Positions 8,567 through 20,115 are shown, numbered from the stretch's first letter. The stretch: DNA of 64,000 bases from an uncultured bacterium (GCA_905215935.1 CAJMRY010000001.1:1-64000), one strand, 5' to 3'. The notes: a model not told the origin generated them from the letters alone. Program-made: numbers and translations.

Positions 8567-10379
8567 TTACCCTCTTCTTGCTTCTCTTTCTCTTGTTTTT
8601 GTATCTAAAGTTTTCTTCCTTAATCTAATATTTTTAGGAGTAATCTCTACAAGTTCATCTTCTGCTATAAATTCAATAGCTTTTTCTAATGACATTTGAA
8701 GTGGTGGCACTAAACGAAGTGCATCATCTGAACCTGAAGCTCTTGTATTTGTTAAATGTTTTTCCTTACATACATTTATTGCAATATCTTCATTTCTTGA
8801 ATTAATACCAACTATCATTCCTTCATAAACTTCTACACCTGCACCTATCATTAATTCTCCTCTTTCTTGTGCATTGTATAATCCATAAGTAACTGATGTT
8901 CCTGCTTCAAAAGCAACTAGTACTCCTCTTGTTCTTGATGATATTTCACCTTTATATGGTTCATAACATTCAAAAATGCTATTCATTGTTCCACTACCTT
9001 TTGTGTCTGTTAAGAATTCTGTTCTATATCCTATTAATCCTCTTGCTGGAATTTTGAATTCTACTTTTGTATGTCCAGATTCTGCTGGTTCCATGTTAAC
9101 CATTTCTGCTTTACGTCTTCCTAATTTTTCTATAACAGTTCCAATTGCTTCATCTGGTACATTAACAACTAATCTTTCCATTGGTTCACATTTTACACCA
9201 TCAATTTCTTTAAATATAACTTTTGGTCTAGATACTAATAGCTCAAACCCTTCTCTTCTCATTGTTTCGATTAATACAGATAAATGTAATTCTCCACGTC
9301 CACATACTTCAAAACTATCTGCTGAATCTGTTTCTTTAACTCTTAAGCTTACATTTCTTTCTAATTCTTTCATTAATCTATCACGGATATGTCTTGATGT
9401 AACAAATTCTCCTTCTTTTCCAGCCAAAGGACCATTATTAACACTAAATGTCATAGATACTGTTGGTTCATCTATATCTACAAAAGGAATTTTTTCTGGG
9501 TTATTTACATCACAAATTGTATCACCAATATTTATATCTGCAATACCAGATAATGCAACAATATCTCCAGCTTTAGCTTCTTCAACTTCTGTTCTTTTTA
9601 ATCCCATATATGTAAATAATTTTGCAACTTTTCCTCCGAACATTTTTATCTTGTTTACAAATTGCAATTGACATTCCTGCTTTTATAGTTCCTCTTTCAA
9701 CTCTACCAACTGCTATTCTTCCTAAATATTCATCATAATCTATATTAGATACAAGCATTTGCATATCTCCATCCATATCACATGCTGGAGGATCGATTTG
9801 CTCAATAATTGTATCAAATATACAATGAACATTATCTGTTTCATCTTCTAAATGCATTTTTGCAATACCATTTTTAGCTGATGCATATATAACTGGGAAA
9901 TCTAATTGTTCATCATTTGCATCTAACTCTATAAATAATTCTAATACTTGGTCTACAACTTTTAATGGATTTGCTCCTGGTCTATCTATCTTATTTATAA
10001 CTACTATTGGTTTTAAATTTAACGCTAAAGATTTTTTTAGAACCTCTCTTGTTTGTGGCATTGGTCCTTCAAAAGCATCTACTAGTAATAAAACACCATC
10101 AACAGTTTTAAGTACACGTTCAACTTCTCCACCAAAATCAGCATGTCCCGGTGTATCTACTATATTAATTTTTACATCATTATAAATAACTGATGTATTT
10201 TTAGAAAGAATTGTGATTCCTCTTTCTTTTTCAATATCTCCTGAATCCATTACTCTTTCTGCTACTTGTTCATTCTCTCTAAATATATGGCTTTGTCTTA
10301 ACAAAGCATCTACTAATGTAGTCTTACCATGGTCAACATGGGCAATAATTGCTATATTTCTTATATTCTTATTATTCAT
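8567..10379 (-). CDS. typA: GTP-binding ribosome-associated TypA/BipA, read through a CGGA site
   Basis: A translational GTPase of 603 aa once the CGG at 9638-9636 is read as part of CGGA. The G domain has AHVDHGKTTLVD, DTPGHADFGGEVER and NKIDRPGA. EF-G-like domains III/V and the TypA-specific C-terminal block (ARGLIGYRTEFLT, GTSVTYGLYNAQERG) follow. TypA binds the 70S A-site and assists ribosome assembly and stress growth. The upstream frame ends shortly after CGG; without the C the protein reads NVGGKVAKLFTYMGLKR, matching the family. I placed the start at ATG 10379, giving MNNKNIRNIAII; an earlier ATG abuts the SD. Confidence 0.92.
9635..9638 (-). other. CGGA four-base glycine site in typA
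   Basis: The codons GTT-CGG-AGG lead out of frame. GTT-GGA-GGA-AAA restores NVGGKVAKLF between domain II strands of TypA. The frame is open on both sides (247 codons before, 357 after including stop). Confidence 0.93.
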
Positions 10380-10471
10380 TTTAAAATACATTCCTTTCTT
10401 CGCTTTAAAAATACACCTAAGAATAAAAAACTTGATATCTTTTTTATTCCTACTCTGATTTAAAATATTAA

Positions 10472-11572
10472 CTATATAGATTCTTTATATTCATTACTAG
10501 TTCCTTCTAGTTCTCTTATTGATAATTCTATTTTTCTAGTTTCTTTATCAAGCTCTATTATTTTAGCATTAACCTTATCACCAATTTTTAATTCGTCATC
10601 TGGTCTTGCTATTTTTTTCTCACATATTTGTGAGATATGTACTAATCCTTCAATTCCCTTTTCTAATTGAACAAATGCTCCAAATGGCATTATTTTTATT
10701 ACCTTTACACAAACAATATCACCAATATGATATTTTTCATCTATTTTGTTCCAAGGATTTGGTCCTTTTTTCTCATATATTAGCATAAGTCTTCTATTTT
10801 CTTTATCTGCCTGTTTTATTCTTACTTCTATTTGCTGGTTTACTTTTAAAATATCTTCAGGCTTTTGGTTTCTTCCCCATGCCATTTCTGAAATATGTAA
10901 AAGTCCTTGAACTCCAGAAATATCAATAAAAGCTCCATAAGTACTTATACTTGTAACAGTTCCTTTATATACTTTTCCTTCTTCTACATTATCCCAGAAT
11001 TCTTTTAATTTAGCTTCTTTTTCTTCTTCTATTACATCTTTAATTGAACCAATTATTTTTCTATTTTTTTCGTTATATTCAATTACTCTAAATCTTACTT
11101 CTTTATTTAAATAATCACTAATATTTTCAGATCTTGTAATTCCAGATAATGATAATGGAATAAATATACGAATACCTTCATAACTTGCAATAAATCCATT
11201 TTCATTCACTTCTGTTATTTTTTCTTTAAATATACATTTATGATTTACTTTACTTTCAAATTCCTTTTTAGCAAGCTTAAACTTAGATTTTTTATATGAT
11301 AGAACAACATTTCCTAAACCATCATTCAATTTTAATACTTCTGCTGTTATTCTATCACCTGGTTTAAACTCTTCTAATGGATTTGCATTTTCATCATATG
11401 AATATTCATCTTTTGAAATTATTCCATCTGCTTTATATCCAATATCAACAAAAATTTCTCCATTTGAACTTATATTAATAATTTTTCCTGTAACAGTCTT
11501 TCCTTCTTTTATATCTTTTAAAGACTGATTAATAAATTCTTCAAAACTTATATTATCTTCATATTTCTCCAT
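10472..11572 (-). CDS. S1-domain RNA-binding protein (ribosomal protein S1 homologue)
   Basis: A protein of 366 aa with four S1 repeats. The most canonical are the third and fourth (GKVYKGTVTSISTYGAFIDI with GLLHISEMAWGR, and GDIVCVKVIKIMPFGAFVQL with GLVHISQI). This is the architecture of Firmicutes RpsA-like proteins that help mRNA binding at the ribosome. I chose ATG 11572 (MEKYEDN) because GGAG lies 9 nt upstream. It follows the cmk-plsC fusion gene, as in many Clostridia, where the order cmk-plsC-ispH-rpsA is common. No ispH is present here. Confidence 0.85.
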   Translation of the reverse strand: MEKYEDNISFEEFINQSLKDIKEGKTVTGKIINISSNGEIFVDIGYKADGIISKDEYSYDENANPLEEFKPGDRITAEVLKLNDGLGNVVLSYKKSKFKLAKKEFESKVNHKCIFKEKITEVNENGFIASYEGIRIFIPLSLSGITRSENISDYLNKEVRFRVIEYNEKNRKIIGSIKDVIEEEKEAKLKEFWDNVEEGKVYKGTVTSISTYGAFIDISGVQGLLHISEMAWGRNQKPEDILKVNQQIEVRIKQADKENRRLMLIYEKKGPNPWNKIDEKYHIGDIVCVKVIKIMPFGAFVQLEKGIEGLVHISQICEKKIARPDDELKIGDKVNAKIIELDKETRKIELSIRELEGTSNEYKESI

Positions 11573-11719
11573 ACATAAAAACTCCATTCGAGCAATTTTT
11601 CTTCCCAAATTTTTTAATCTCTAATTGGATGAGATATTTAAAATTTGAGGATAATTAGATTTTTTACTTACGAAAACTTGTTTTGCAGTAATACTACCTT
11701 AATGGTTCATTATTATATA

Positions 11720-13033
11720 TTACTTTTTTTCATTTGTCAACATAATTATATTGTCCATTATTTGTTTTGTTACCTTATTTAAAACATCTTTATCTTTTTC
11801 TTTACCATAATACTCGCTAAAATCTAAAGGCTTTCCATAATTTAAATAAACTTTAGTAAATGGTTTAAATGTACCTTGTATTCCTATTGGTATTACCTTT
11901 ACTTTAGTTCTTAAAGCCATAAAAGCCGCTCCATTTTTTGCATCTAGATTTTTTTCCATTCCCTTTCTAGTTCCTTCTGGAAATATTCCTAATATTTCTC
12001 CATTTTTTAAAACTTTTATAGATCTTTTCATTGCTTCTATATCATTTTTCTCTCTATTTACAGGGATTACATCACCTATATGTAGAACCCATGAAAACAA
12101 AGTATTTTTAAACATACTACTTTTACACATAAATCTAACAAATCTGTTAGATGATGTTATTACTGCAATTGCATCAAGATAATTCAGATGATTTGCACAT
12201 ACAATATAACTATTTTCATCTTCTGGGATTCCCTTTTCACCAATATTTTCTATTCTAAATATAACACGATATAAAAAGTGTACTAAAACAATAAAGAAAT
12301 TTCTTTCAAACATTTTTAATTTTGTGTTTGGTCTTTCTTTATATATCTTCTTTTCTAGAATCATTTCCTTTTTCTTTTTTTTTACTATTTCCTCTATTTC
12401 TGCTACAACCTGATTTATGCTTTTTTTACTTGAATCGATTACAATTGCATCTTTTGCTACCTTTAAAGCTCCATATCCTTTATTTCTATCTTTTTCATCT
12501 CTAGCTCTCATATCTTCTAAAACTTGTTCATATGTTGATTCTATATTTTTCTGTATGTTCTCTTCATATCTTCTCCTAGCTCTTTCTTCTACATCTGCAT
12601 CTAAATATATTTTTACATCTGCATTAGGAAATACAACTGTTGTTATATCTCTTCCTTCCATTATTATATCTTGTGATTTAGCCATTTTGCGTTGCAATTC
12701 GACTAATTTATCTCGAATTTCTCTTATGCTAGACACTGGTGATACTATTTTTGTAACTCTATTTGTTCTTATTTCGCAAGTTACATCTTGTCCATTTAAT
12801 AAAACAATTTGTTTATCTTTTGTTTCTTTTAAGCTTATATCTATATTATTAAGTAATTCTTTTATTTTGTCTAGTTCATCTAATTTAATGTTTTTATTAA
12901 GCATTTCTAATGCAACACATCTATACATTGCTCCTGTATCGATATTAACAAGTCCAAGTTTTTGTGCTAAAATTTTAGTTACTGTTCCTTTTCCACTTCC
13001 TGCTGGTCCATCTAAAGCTACTATAAAAGCCAT
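11720..13033 (-). CDS. Cytidylate kinase fused to 1-acyl-glycerol-phosphate acyltransferase
   Basis: One continuous frame of 437 aa carries two enzymes. Residues ~1-220 are a CMP kinase: Walker A DGPAGSGKGT, then NIDTGAMYRCVAL, EGRDITTVVFPNADVKIYL and RARDEKDR. Residues ~245-437 are a PlsC-type acyltransferase with the catalytic NHLNYLD (HX4D form), VPVNRE-like substrate loop and FPEGTRKG. A Lys-rich linker (KKKKKEM) joins them. The first half phosphorylates CMP/dCMP; the second makes phosphatidic acid. The start at 13033 follows GGGAGG. In most Clostridia these are adjacent separate genes, so the fusion is notable, but there is no CGG or sequence anomaly at the join. Confidence 0.9.
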   Translation of the reverse strand: MAFIVALDGPAGSGKGTVTKILAQKLGLVNIDTGAMYRCVALEMLNKNIKLDELDKIKELLNNIDISLKETKDKQIVLLNGQDVTCEIRTNRVTKIVSPVSSIREIRDKLVELQRKMAKSQDIIMEGRDITTVVFPNADVKIYLDADVEERARRRYEENIQKNIESTYEQVLEDMRARDEKDRNKGYGALKVAKDAIVIDSSKKSINQVVAEIEEIVKKKKKEMILEKKIYKERPNTKLKMFERNFFIVLVHFLYRVIFRIENIGEKGIPEDENSYIVCANHLNYLDAIAVITSSNRFVRFMCKSSMFKNTLFSWVLHIGDVIPVNREKNDIEAMKRSIKVLKNGEILGIFPEGTRKGMEKNLDAKNGAAFMALRTKVKVIPIGIQGTFKPFTKVYLNYGKPLDFSEYYGKEKDKDVLNKVTKQIMDNIIMLTNEKK

Positions 13034-13114
13034 AAAATCCTCCCTATTTCTTACTTTAATATTTTTCCTATTATTATTTAACATTTTTATAATAAAATGT
13101 TACAACTAAAATTT

Positions 13115-13963
13115 TTATTCTTTATTTCTTTGAACATTAATTCCTTTTGCTAAAACATCTATTCTTTGAGTATTCATTGTTGTTAATCTTTCTATTTCCT
13201 TTTTGCATTTTATTTTAAATTCTCTTAGTTCTTTTATGATATTAACTCCATAATTTATTACTACTTCCATATAAATATAAGGTCCTGCTTCTGTTTTTTG
13301 AACTCTTATTTTAGATATTTTATAAATTGCATCATTTCTTATTGCTAAATATTCAATTATTTGTCTAAATACATTATCTGATATTGTAAAATTGCCTAAA
13401 TAACTAAATGTAGGTCTTATTATAGATTTTTCTGCTATATATGGGTCGTTTCCTTTTCCTTTTGATTTAAATATTTGAAGTGGATCTAGCATATATCCTG
13501 AAAAGTCTTTTTTTATTTCGAAAGTTGGTACTGGTATTACGTGTTTTCCTTCTGTTACGCGAATTCTTCTTGCTTTTTCCATTTCTTCTTCTGTTGCGAC
13601 ATCGTTAATATATATGGTTTTTGATATTTTAGGTAATCCTAAGTTTGTAGCTATTTTCTCTACCATTCCATCAGAAGTACCTAAAATTAGTATACCATCT
13701 GGTTTATACTTTTTTATTGCTTTTCTTATTTCTTCTTTTTCTTTATCTTTAATAAATAAAGCATGTTTAACAGTTTCTATTTTGGTTGGAGCTTTTTTTG
13801 CAGACTCTCCTGCAATCACAGCATTATCTTTAATTAATAACCCATCATCTATAATATAATTTATACCATTTTCACTTGCGACCATCTGAGCTCTATAACT
13901 TTTTCCTGTTCCAGATGGACCCACAAAAGCATATACTTTCATATTATTCATATTATAAATCAT
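13115..13963 (-). CDS. P-loop NTPase with Asp23/Gls24-like C-terminus
   Basis: A protein of 282 aa. The N-terminus carries Walker A FVGPSGTGKSYRA (residues ~13-25), and DGILILGTSDG may act as a Walker B-like strand. The C-terminal ~100 residues (SYLGNFTISDNVFRQIIEYLA, then a beta-rich stretch, then RIDVLAKGI) resemble Asp23/Gls24 domains. This combination occurs in uncharacterised Clostridia ATPases. The SD GGGAG sits 6 nt before ATG 13963. No substrate can be assigned from the sequence. Confidence 0.75.
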   Translation of the reverse strand: MIYNMNNMKVYAFVGPSGTGKSYRAQMVASENGINYIIDDGLLIKDNAVIAGESAKKAPTKIETVKHALFIKDKEKEEIRKAIKKYKPDGILILGTSDGMVEKIATNLGLPKISKTIYINDVATEEEMEKARRIRVTEGKHVIPVPTFEIKKDFSGYMLDPLQIFKSKGKGNDPYIAEKSIIRPTFSYLGNFTISDNVFRQIIEYLAIRNDAIYKISKIRVQKTEAGPYIYMEVVINYGVNIIKELREFKIKCKKEIERLTTMNTQRIDVLAKGINVQRNKE

Positions 13964-14082
13964 TGTTTTCTCCCTTACATAAAATATAATTAGTATTTTG
14001 GTTTAAATTTATATATATATTAACCATTTCGAGGCGGTAACATTGCAATTTTAATAAAAAATAAGCCACAAATAATTTTAAA

Positions 14083-15583
14083 TTAATTTAATTTATTTAA
14101 TATAGAAATAGTAAAATTAAGATTCTTATATGATGAATTTATTTTTTCAGGTTCTTTTACAATTTCTATATTTTGTCTTTTGCTTAGTTCATCATACAGT
14201 GCTGTACTTCCATCATCCACCACTATAATTCTTCCTTTAATATTATCTAAAGCAGATAAATCTTCAATTGTTTTCATTTGTGGTGCATATGCTTTATATG
14301 CATCTTCTACAGTCCAATGATATGCATTATAATAAAATTGCTTATTTTCAGGATATTTTATTGCAACTATTGATCCCGCTCCTATCTCTCTATATATAAA
14401 TATGTCGTCTTCTTGTACATTATTATTAATAACTTCTGTTATTTTTTTATTACTTTCATCATAATTTTCTGAGCAAAATTTATAAGCATTTATTCCAAAT
14501 AATATAATTATACAACTTGCAAATATTATAGTTATCCATTTTTTATCTTCCAATGAAAATATGTAACTAATAGCAAATATAAGTAATCCTATCATAGGAA
14601 TTGTATATCTAGTTGTAAATATATCTGTTTTTAACGATAATATTAATGAAGCAAGTATTACTCCAAAATACACAATTAATGCCCATATACACACTTTTAT
14701 ATTTGAGTCTTCTTTTTTCTTTTTTGCTATTTTTAAAGCTACATAAATTAAACAAATACTTGCAAATATAAAAATAAATGTTTTTAATATTTTTAATTCT
14801 ATCATTCCTGTATAATTAAATGTTAATATATCGAATAAAATGTCTGGATATTTTATTTGTATCCAAAATCCTCCAGATACTCTAAACGCTTGTTTTAAAA
14901 ACACTATTAATCCGTGGTATAAATAATACTATTTGACTTATTCCTGTAATTAAAAATTCCTTAATATATTTTTTATTTTTTATTGTATACGCAAATAACA
15001 TTAGATTAATAATTCCTATTGCCATCATTGCAAAATAGTGCGTGTATGCACTTAATAAGCTAAATAAAGCAAACAATATCCAATTTTTCTTATTACTTTC
15101 TTTTTTAATTATTCTATATGCATATATTCCTGTTAATGTTACAAGTACTGCAGCCCATGAATACATTCTAATTTCACTACTATATAATAACATTACTGGT
15201 AAAAACATTGATAAAAAAGAAAATATAATCCCTGTTTTTTCTCCGAAATCTTTTCTAATATGTGTGTATCCTAACATACTTAATACTATCATTCCAAGTA
15301 TTGAAAAAATCCTAAGTGAAATTATACTATTTCCTGTAAGTAGTGTAAAGAATTTGGCAAACACATAATAAAATAAAGGATGAACATCTGCCGCACCAAT
15401 TCTTATTAAATCTATAAAATTATGATTTAATAAACCTAATGTATATGTTTCATCAAACCATATATTGGTATGTAGTCCAGATAAAATCATAAAAATAGCA
15501 CCAATTACTATAACTATTATATGGATAATTTTCATATTTTTTCCTGTTTTTATTAATTTATTATTATCTTCTATTTTTTGCAT
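14083..15583 (-). CDS. GT39-type membrane glycosyltransferase, read through a CGGA site
   Basis: A polytopic membrane protein of 499 aa with roughly ten hydrophobic segments. The first extracellular loop holds WFDETYTLGL followed by ADVHPLFYY, the Asp-Glu and His-Pro-Leu signature of PMT/ArnT-like GT39 enzymes, which use polyprenyl-phosphate sugars. An in-frame CGG at 14914-14912 breaks the simple frame; without the C it reads FIPGLIVFLKQAFRVSGGFW and continues to 14083. The soluble C-terminal part (residues ~390-499) is periplasm-type. Acceptor unknown. It lies directly downstream (minus-strand order) of the GT2 gene, separated by a terminator. Confidence 0.85.
14911..14914 (-). other. CGGA four-base glycine site in the GT39-type gene
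   Basis: The codons CCA-CGG-ATT lead to early termination. CCA-GGA-TTA-ATA restores FIPGLIVFLKQ, joining a 223-codon segment to a 277-codon segment. Confidence 0.88.
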
Positions 15584-15783
15584 TATATTTTCTCCTTATT
15601 TTGTAATTTTTGTTATTTATTTACACATTCTTTAGTATTATAACACTATAAAAATTATTTTTCCATACTTATACTAAAAAATTGTATTACATTTATGTTA
15701 AGCTTGTAATTAATATAAAAATGAGATAAGAAAGAAAATACCTACTGGCAGTATTCGTAATAAAAAACGACTGATCAAACAAA

Positions 15784-15821
15784 AAAATGGAATGTATTTA
15801 TTTATTAATACATTCCATTTT
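15784..15821 (-). terminator. Terminator after the GT2 gene
   Basis: A 15-bp perfect stem (AAAATGGAATGTATT with its complement) with a T-run on the minus strand lies 8 nt past the stop of the gene ending at 15830. Confidence 0.8.
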
Positions 15822-15829
15822 GTATTTAT

Positions 15830-17062
15830 TTATGAAACTTCATTAATTTTTATATCTCTAACATGATTAATTTTTTCCCACTTAGTTTCTCTTTTAAATA
15901 AGCATTTAAAATTAATTAATAACCATGAACCTAAAAATAGTGGATATAAAACCAAACCTTTAATCATAGGTTTTATTGGTTTTTTATCTAAAATCATAAT
16001 AATTATTGCAGTAAATATTGGTAATAAAAATGTTGGTAATAAATATCTTAAACAGTTAATAACTAAATCCATAGTTGACATACCATTTCCAAAATACATA
16101 ACAAAATTTAGTATTAATAAAACTATTGTTAAAACAAACATTGGTATACTACCAAGCATATATAATAAACCGTCAAAATTCATTAATGTTTTGTGTTCTT
16201 TCACAGCTGCTGCTAATGGTTTTGTATATTCTTTTAAACATTGTATATGTCCAACTGTCCATCTTGATCTTTGTGACCAGCTTTGTTTAAATCCTACTGG
16301 TTGTTCATCATATACTATTGCATCTGTTGCCCATCCTAATTTTTTACCAGATATAATTGTTTTTAATGAAAATTCAATATCTTCTGTAAGCGTTACAGTA
16401 TCAAAACCATTTGTAGGTTTTATTAAATCGAATTTTACCATAAATCCAGTACCATTAATTAGTGGTGATAGACCTAAATTATATCTTGCTAAATGATAAA
16501 ATCTATTCATTGTCCAATAAAATATTGCATATCCTGCTGATACCCAACTGTCTGTTGGATTTTTTATATCTCTATATCCTTGAACAACTTCTTCACCTTG
16601 GCATAATTTTTTGTTCATATTCTTTATAAAGTTAACATCAACTATGTTATCTGCATCAAATATACAAAATGCATCATATTCAGCATTTTCTTCTATTTTT
16701 TGTTTTAAAAACCAATCTAATGCATAACCTTTAGTTTTATGTTCTTCATCAAATCTTTCATAAACTATAGCACCAGCTTCTTTTGCAACTTTTGCTGTAT
16801 TATCTGTACAATTATCTGCTATTACATAAATATCAAATAATTCTTTAGGATAATTTTGTTTCTTTAAACTTGCAATTAAGTTTCCTACAACTATTTCCTC
16901 ATTATGTGCTGGTATAATAGCCATAAATCTGTTGTTTTTTTCTTCAATAATAGGCTTATCTTTTAGCTTTACTAAAGAACATACACTTACCATTAATTGA
17001 TATAACCAATATATAGTAACTATCCATACTAAAGCTTGTTGTAACATATATAAATATTCCAT
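15830..17062 (-). CDS. Family 2 processive-type membrane glycosyltransferase
   Basis: A protein of 410 aa with one N-terminal membrane helix and three or four C-terminal helices around a GT-A domain. The catalytic series is visible: AIIPAHNEE, ADNCTDNT, FDADNIVD (DxD), TLTEDIEF (TED) and QSWSQRSRW (QxxRW-type). That set is typical of cellulose/hyaluronan synthase-like enzymes and of Clostridia exopolysaccharide glycosyltransferases. The start at 17062 is preceded by GAGGAG; a longer frame begins 51 nt earlier without a SD. Product unknown. Its neighbour at 14083-15583 is also a membrane glycosyltransferase, suggesting a surface-glycan locus. Confidence 0.87.
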   Translation of the reverse strand: MEYLYMLQQALVWIVTIYWLYQLMVSVCSLVKLKDKPIIEEKNNRFMAIIPAHNEEIVVGNLIASLKKQNYPKELFDIYVIADNCTDNTAKVAKEAGAIVYERFDEEHKTKGYALDWFLKQKIEENAEYDAFCIFDADNIVDVNFIKNMNKKLCQGEEVVQGYRDIKNPTDSWVSAGYAIFYWTMNRFYHLARYNLGLSPLINGTGFMVKFDLIKPTNGFDTVTLTEDIEFSLKTIISGKKLGWATDAIVYDEQPVGFKQSWSQRSRWTVGHIQCLKEYTKPLAAAVKEHKTLMNFDGLLYMLGSIPMFVLTIVLLILNFVMYFGNGMSTMDLVINCLRYLLPTFLLPIFTAIIIMILDKKPIKPMIKGLVLYPLFLGSWLLINFKCLFKRETKWEKINHVRDIKINEVS

Positions 17063-17203
17063 TTTTTCTCTCCTCTTTAATAATACTTTTATATTATTAA
17101 AAATATACTTCATATATTATTATACTATTTTATTTTATTTTTGCAACTTTTTATGATTAATTTTTAGTATTTTCGTCATTTTATTTCATACTGCCCCAGT
17201 TAT

Positions 17204-19337
17204 CTACTCTGCTGCACTTGCATTTTCTTCATTTTTTGCTTCTAAATCTTTCATACTTAAATTTATTCTTCCTTGTGCATCTATTTCTGTAACTTTTACT
17301 GTAATTTCGTCACCTACCCCTAATACGTCTTCTACTTTTTCTACTCTTTTACTAGATATTTTTGATATATGAAGTAATCCTTCTTTTCCTGTACCTAAAT
17401 CTACAAAAGCTCCAAAAGGCATAATTCTTGTAACTGTTCCATCATATATTCCACCTGCTTCTATTTCTCTTGCTATATCTTTTATCATTTTTAATGCTTT
17501 TTCTCCACTTTCAGTATCTGTACTATATACGCATACATCTCCATTTTCTTCTATATCTATCTTTACACCTGTTTCAGCAATTATTTTATTAATCATTTTT
17601 CCACCAGGTCCTATTACATCTCTTATTTTATCTACACTTATTTTTGTAGTTAAAATTCTTGGTGCATATTTTGATATTTCATCTCTTGGCTTTGCAATTT
17701 GTTTTAACATAATTTCATCTAATATATAATCTCTTGCAACTTTTGTTCTTTCGAAAGCTTCCTTTATTATATCATATGTCAAGCCATCTATTTTAATGTC
17801 TACTTGTATAGCTGTAATTCCATCTTTTGTCCCACCTACTTTGAAATCCATATCTCCAAAGAAATCTTCTAGTCCTTGGATATCTGTAAGCATAACATAT
17901 CTATCTGGATCTTGTTTATCTGTTACGAGTCCAGTTGAAATACCTGCTACTGGTTTCTTTATTGGAACACCTGCATCCATTAATGCTAAAGTACTACCAC
18001 AAATACTTGCTTGTGATGTTGAACCATTTGAAGATAAAACTTCTGATACAACTCTTATTGCATATGGAAATTCTTCTTCTGATGGAAGCACTGGAACTAG
18101 TGCTTTTTCAGCTAATGCTCCATGTCCTATTTCTCTTCTTCCAGGTCCTCTTGATGGCCTTGCTTCCCCTACACTGTATGATGGGAAATTATAGTGGTGC
18201 ATATATCTTTTGCTATCTTCTTCATCTATACCGTCTAGCATTTGTTCTTCACTTTTCATTCCAAGTGTTGCAATAGACATTACTTGTGTTTGTCCTCTTG
18301 TAAATATAGCACTTCCATGAACCCTTGGTAAAACTGAAACTTCACAAGAAAGCGGTCTCAAATCTGTAAGTCCTCTTCCATCTGGTCTTTTATGTTCTTC
18401 TAGAATCATTTCTCTTACACATTTTTTCTCTAAATCGTGTATGCTATCTGCTATATCTTGTTTCTTATTTTCTGTTTCTTCTTCTCCATATTTTTCTACA
18501 AAGTATGCTAATATATCTTCTGTAATTTTTGTAATATTTTCATCTCTTACTTCTTTATCTATAGCTTGTACGTCTTTGTACATTCTATCTTTAAAGTTGC
18601 TTTCGATTTCTTCATATACATCTTTATCTACAACAAAAGATTTATACTCAAATTTTGGTTTACCAATTTCTGATTGTATATTAGAAATAAACTCACATAT
18701 ATTTTTAATTTCTTCATGAGCTTTTTTTATTGCTTCTAACATTATATCATTTGGTATTTCGTCTGCACCTGCTTCTATCATTGTTATTTTTTCTTTTGTT
18801 GCTGCAACAGTTAATGTTAATCTTGAATTTTCTCTTTGATTAACTGTTGGATTAATTACTATTTCGTCATTTACATATCCTACATTTACAGCTGCTGTTG
18901 GTCCACCAAATGGAATGTCTGAAATTGAAAGTGCACAAGATGCACCAATCATTGCGCATACTTCTGGTGAATTATCTTGTTCTACAGATAATACTGTTGC
19001 TACTACACATACATCGTTTCTAAAATCTTTTGGAAATAGAGGTCTTAGTGGTCTATCTATTGCTCTTGATGTTAATATTGCTTTATCAGCTGGTTTTCCT
19101 TCTCTTTTTTGAAAACTTCCTGGTATTTTTCCGGACAGCATATAATTTTTCTTCGTAATCTACTGAAAGTGGGAAAAAGTCTATTCCATCTCTTGGTTCT
19201 TTTGATGCTGTTACATTTACCATAACAACAGTATCTCCATATCTTACCATTACACTTCCATTTGCTAAACCTGCAATTTTACCTGTTTCGATAGTTAAAT
19301 CTCTACCTGCTAATTTTGTACTATAAGTTTTAAACAT
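17204..19337 (-). CDS. pnp: Polyribonucleotide nucleotidyltransferase, read through a CGGA site
   Basis: A 710-residue PNPase with two RNase PH domains (GKIPGSFQKREGKP, then HKRPDGRGLTDLRPLSCEV and SNGSTSQASICG), a KH domain (VIGPGGKMINKI) and an S1 domain (GGIYDGTVTRIMPFGAFVDL). It degrades RNA 3' to 5' with phosphate. The SD AAAGGAG precedes ATG 19337. After 68 codons an in-frame CGG (19133-19131) breaks the reading; without the C the text is EEKLYAVGKIPGSFQ, the family's conserved start of the first catalytic domain. It sits next to rpsO, the usual Firmicutes arrangement. Confidence 0.95.
19130..19133 (-). other. CGGA four-base glycine site in pnp
   Basis: The codons GTC-CGG-AAA-AAT go astray. 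GTC-GGA-AAA-ATA-CCA gives AVGKIPGSF, one of the best conserved stretches of PNPase. Confidence 0.95.
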
Positions 19338-19730
19338 AAAATCTCTCCTTTTTATTTATATTTATACTTGAAATTAGCGGTAACCTCGATGAAATTTTTT
19401 ATTTACTTTCTTTATAATAATTACCATATTTTTTATTTTATAAAATATATGTAATTTTATAAAACAAAAAACTTCACCCAAGCTACATACTAATTCAAGC
19501 AATTTTTAACTTTTAATATTATTTTTTACTTTTTTTATTAATTTAATTTTAGTAATTTTTCCTAAATTTTATAATTTAAATTTTTCATATTTGTTTATAT
19601 TGATTTGCTTATATATATGTTATTCACTTTATAAAATTTATTTTTTGTAACCTTTTTCTGAATATTATGACATTGATTTTTAGAAAAAACGGACGCTTTT
19701 GCATAAAGCTAAAACGTCCTATTGTTTTTC
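19338..19730. other. rpsO-pnp intergenic region
   Basis: This is 393 bases of AT-rich sequence between rpsO and pnp. Apart from the rpsO terminator at its rpsO end and the pnp SD at the other, I see no RNA gene or ORF. It presumably contains the pnp promoter and leader. Confidence 0.5.
19691..19719 (-). terminator. Terminator after rpsO
   Basis: The stem GGACG-tttt / aaaa-CGTCC is followed on the minus strand by a run of T. It lies 12 nt beyond the rpsO stop. Confidence 0.75.
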
Positions 19731-19994
19731 TTATTTTCTTAATCCTAATTTTTCAACAATGTCTCTATATCTTTGGACATCTTTTTTACCTAAATAGTTA
19801 AGTAAGTTTCTTCTTGAACCAACCATTTTTAAAAGTCCTCTTCTAGAGTGATTATCTTTTTTGTGAACTTTTAAGTGTTCTGTTAATTCATTAATTCTTT
19901 CTGTTAAAAGAGCTATTTGAACTTCTGGAGAACCAGTATCTTTTTCATCTCTTTTATAAGCATTAATGATTTCTTGTTTTCTTTCTTTTGTCAT
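19731..19994 (-). CDS. rpsO: Small ribosomal subunit protein uS15
   Basis: A protein of 87 aa, the usual length, with DTGSPEVQIALLTERI and HSRRGLLKMVGSRRNLLNYL, which bind the three-way junction of 16S rRNA helices 20-22. The SD AGGAGG is placed 7 nt from ATG. It is followed by its own terminator and then pnp. Confidence 0.97.
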   Translation of the reverse strand: MTKERKQEIINAYKRDEKDTGSPEVQIALLTERINELTEHLKVHKKDNHSRRGLLKMVGSRRNLLNYLGKKDVQRYRDIVEKLGLRK

Positions 19995-20115
19995 TTTTGC
20001 ACCTCCTGATATTTTTTTGCCTTAAACTGAGTTATAGTGGTGTATTTATCTAAAACTAAGTATAAGGTAAGTTGCTAAATTTATTTTTGCAACATGTATA
20101 TTTTACCATGTTTTC

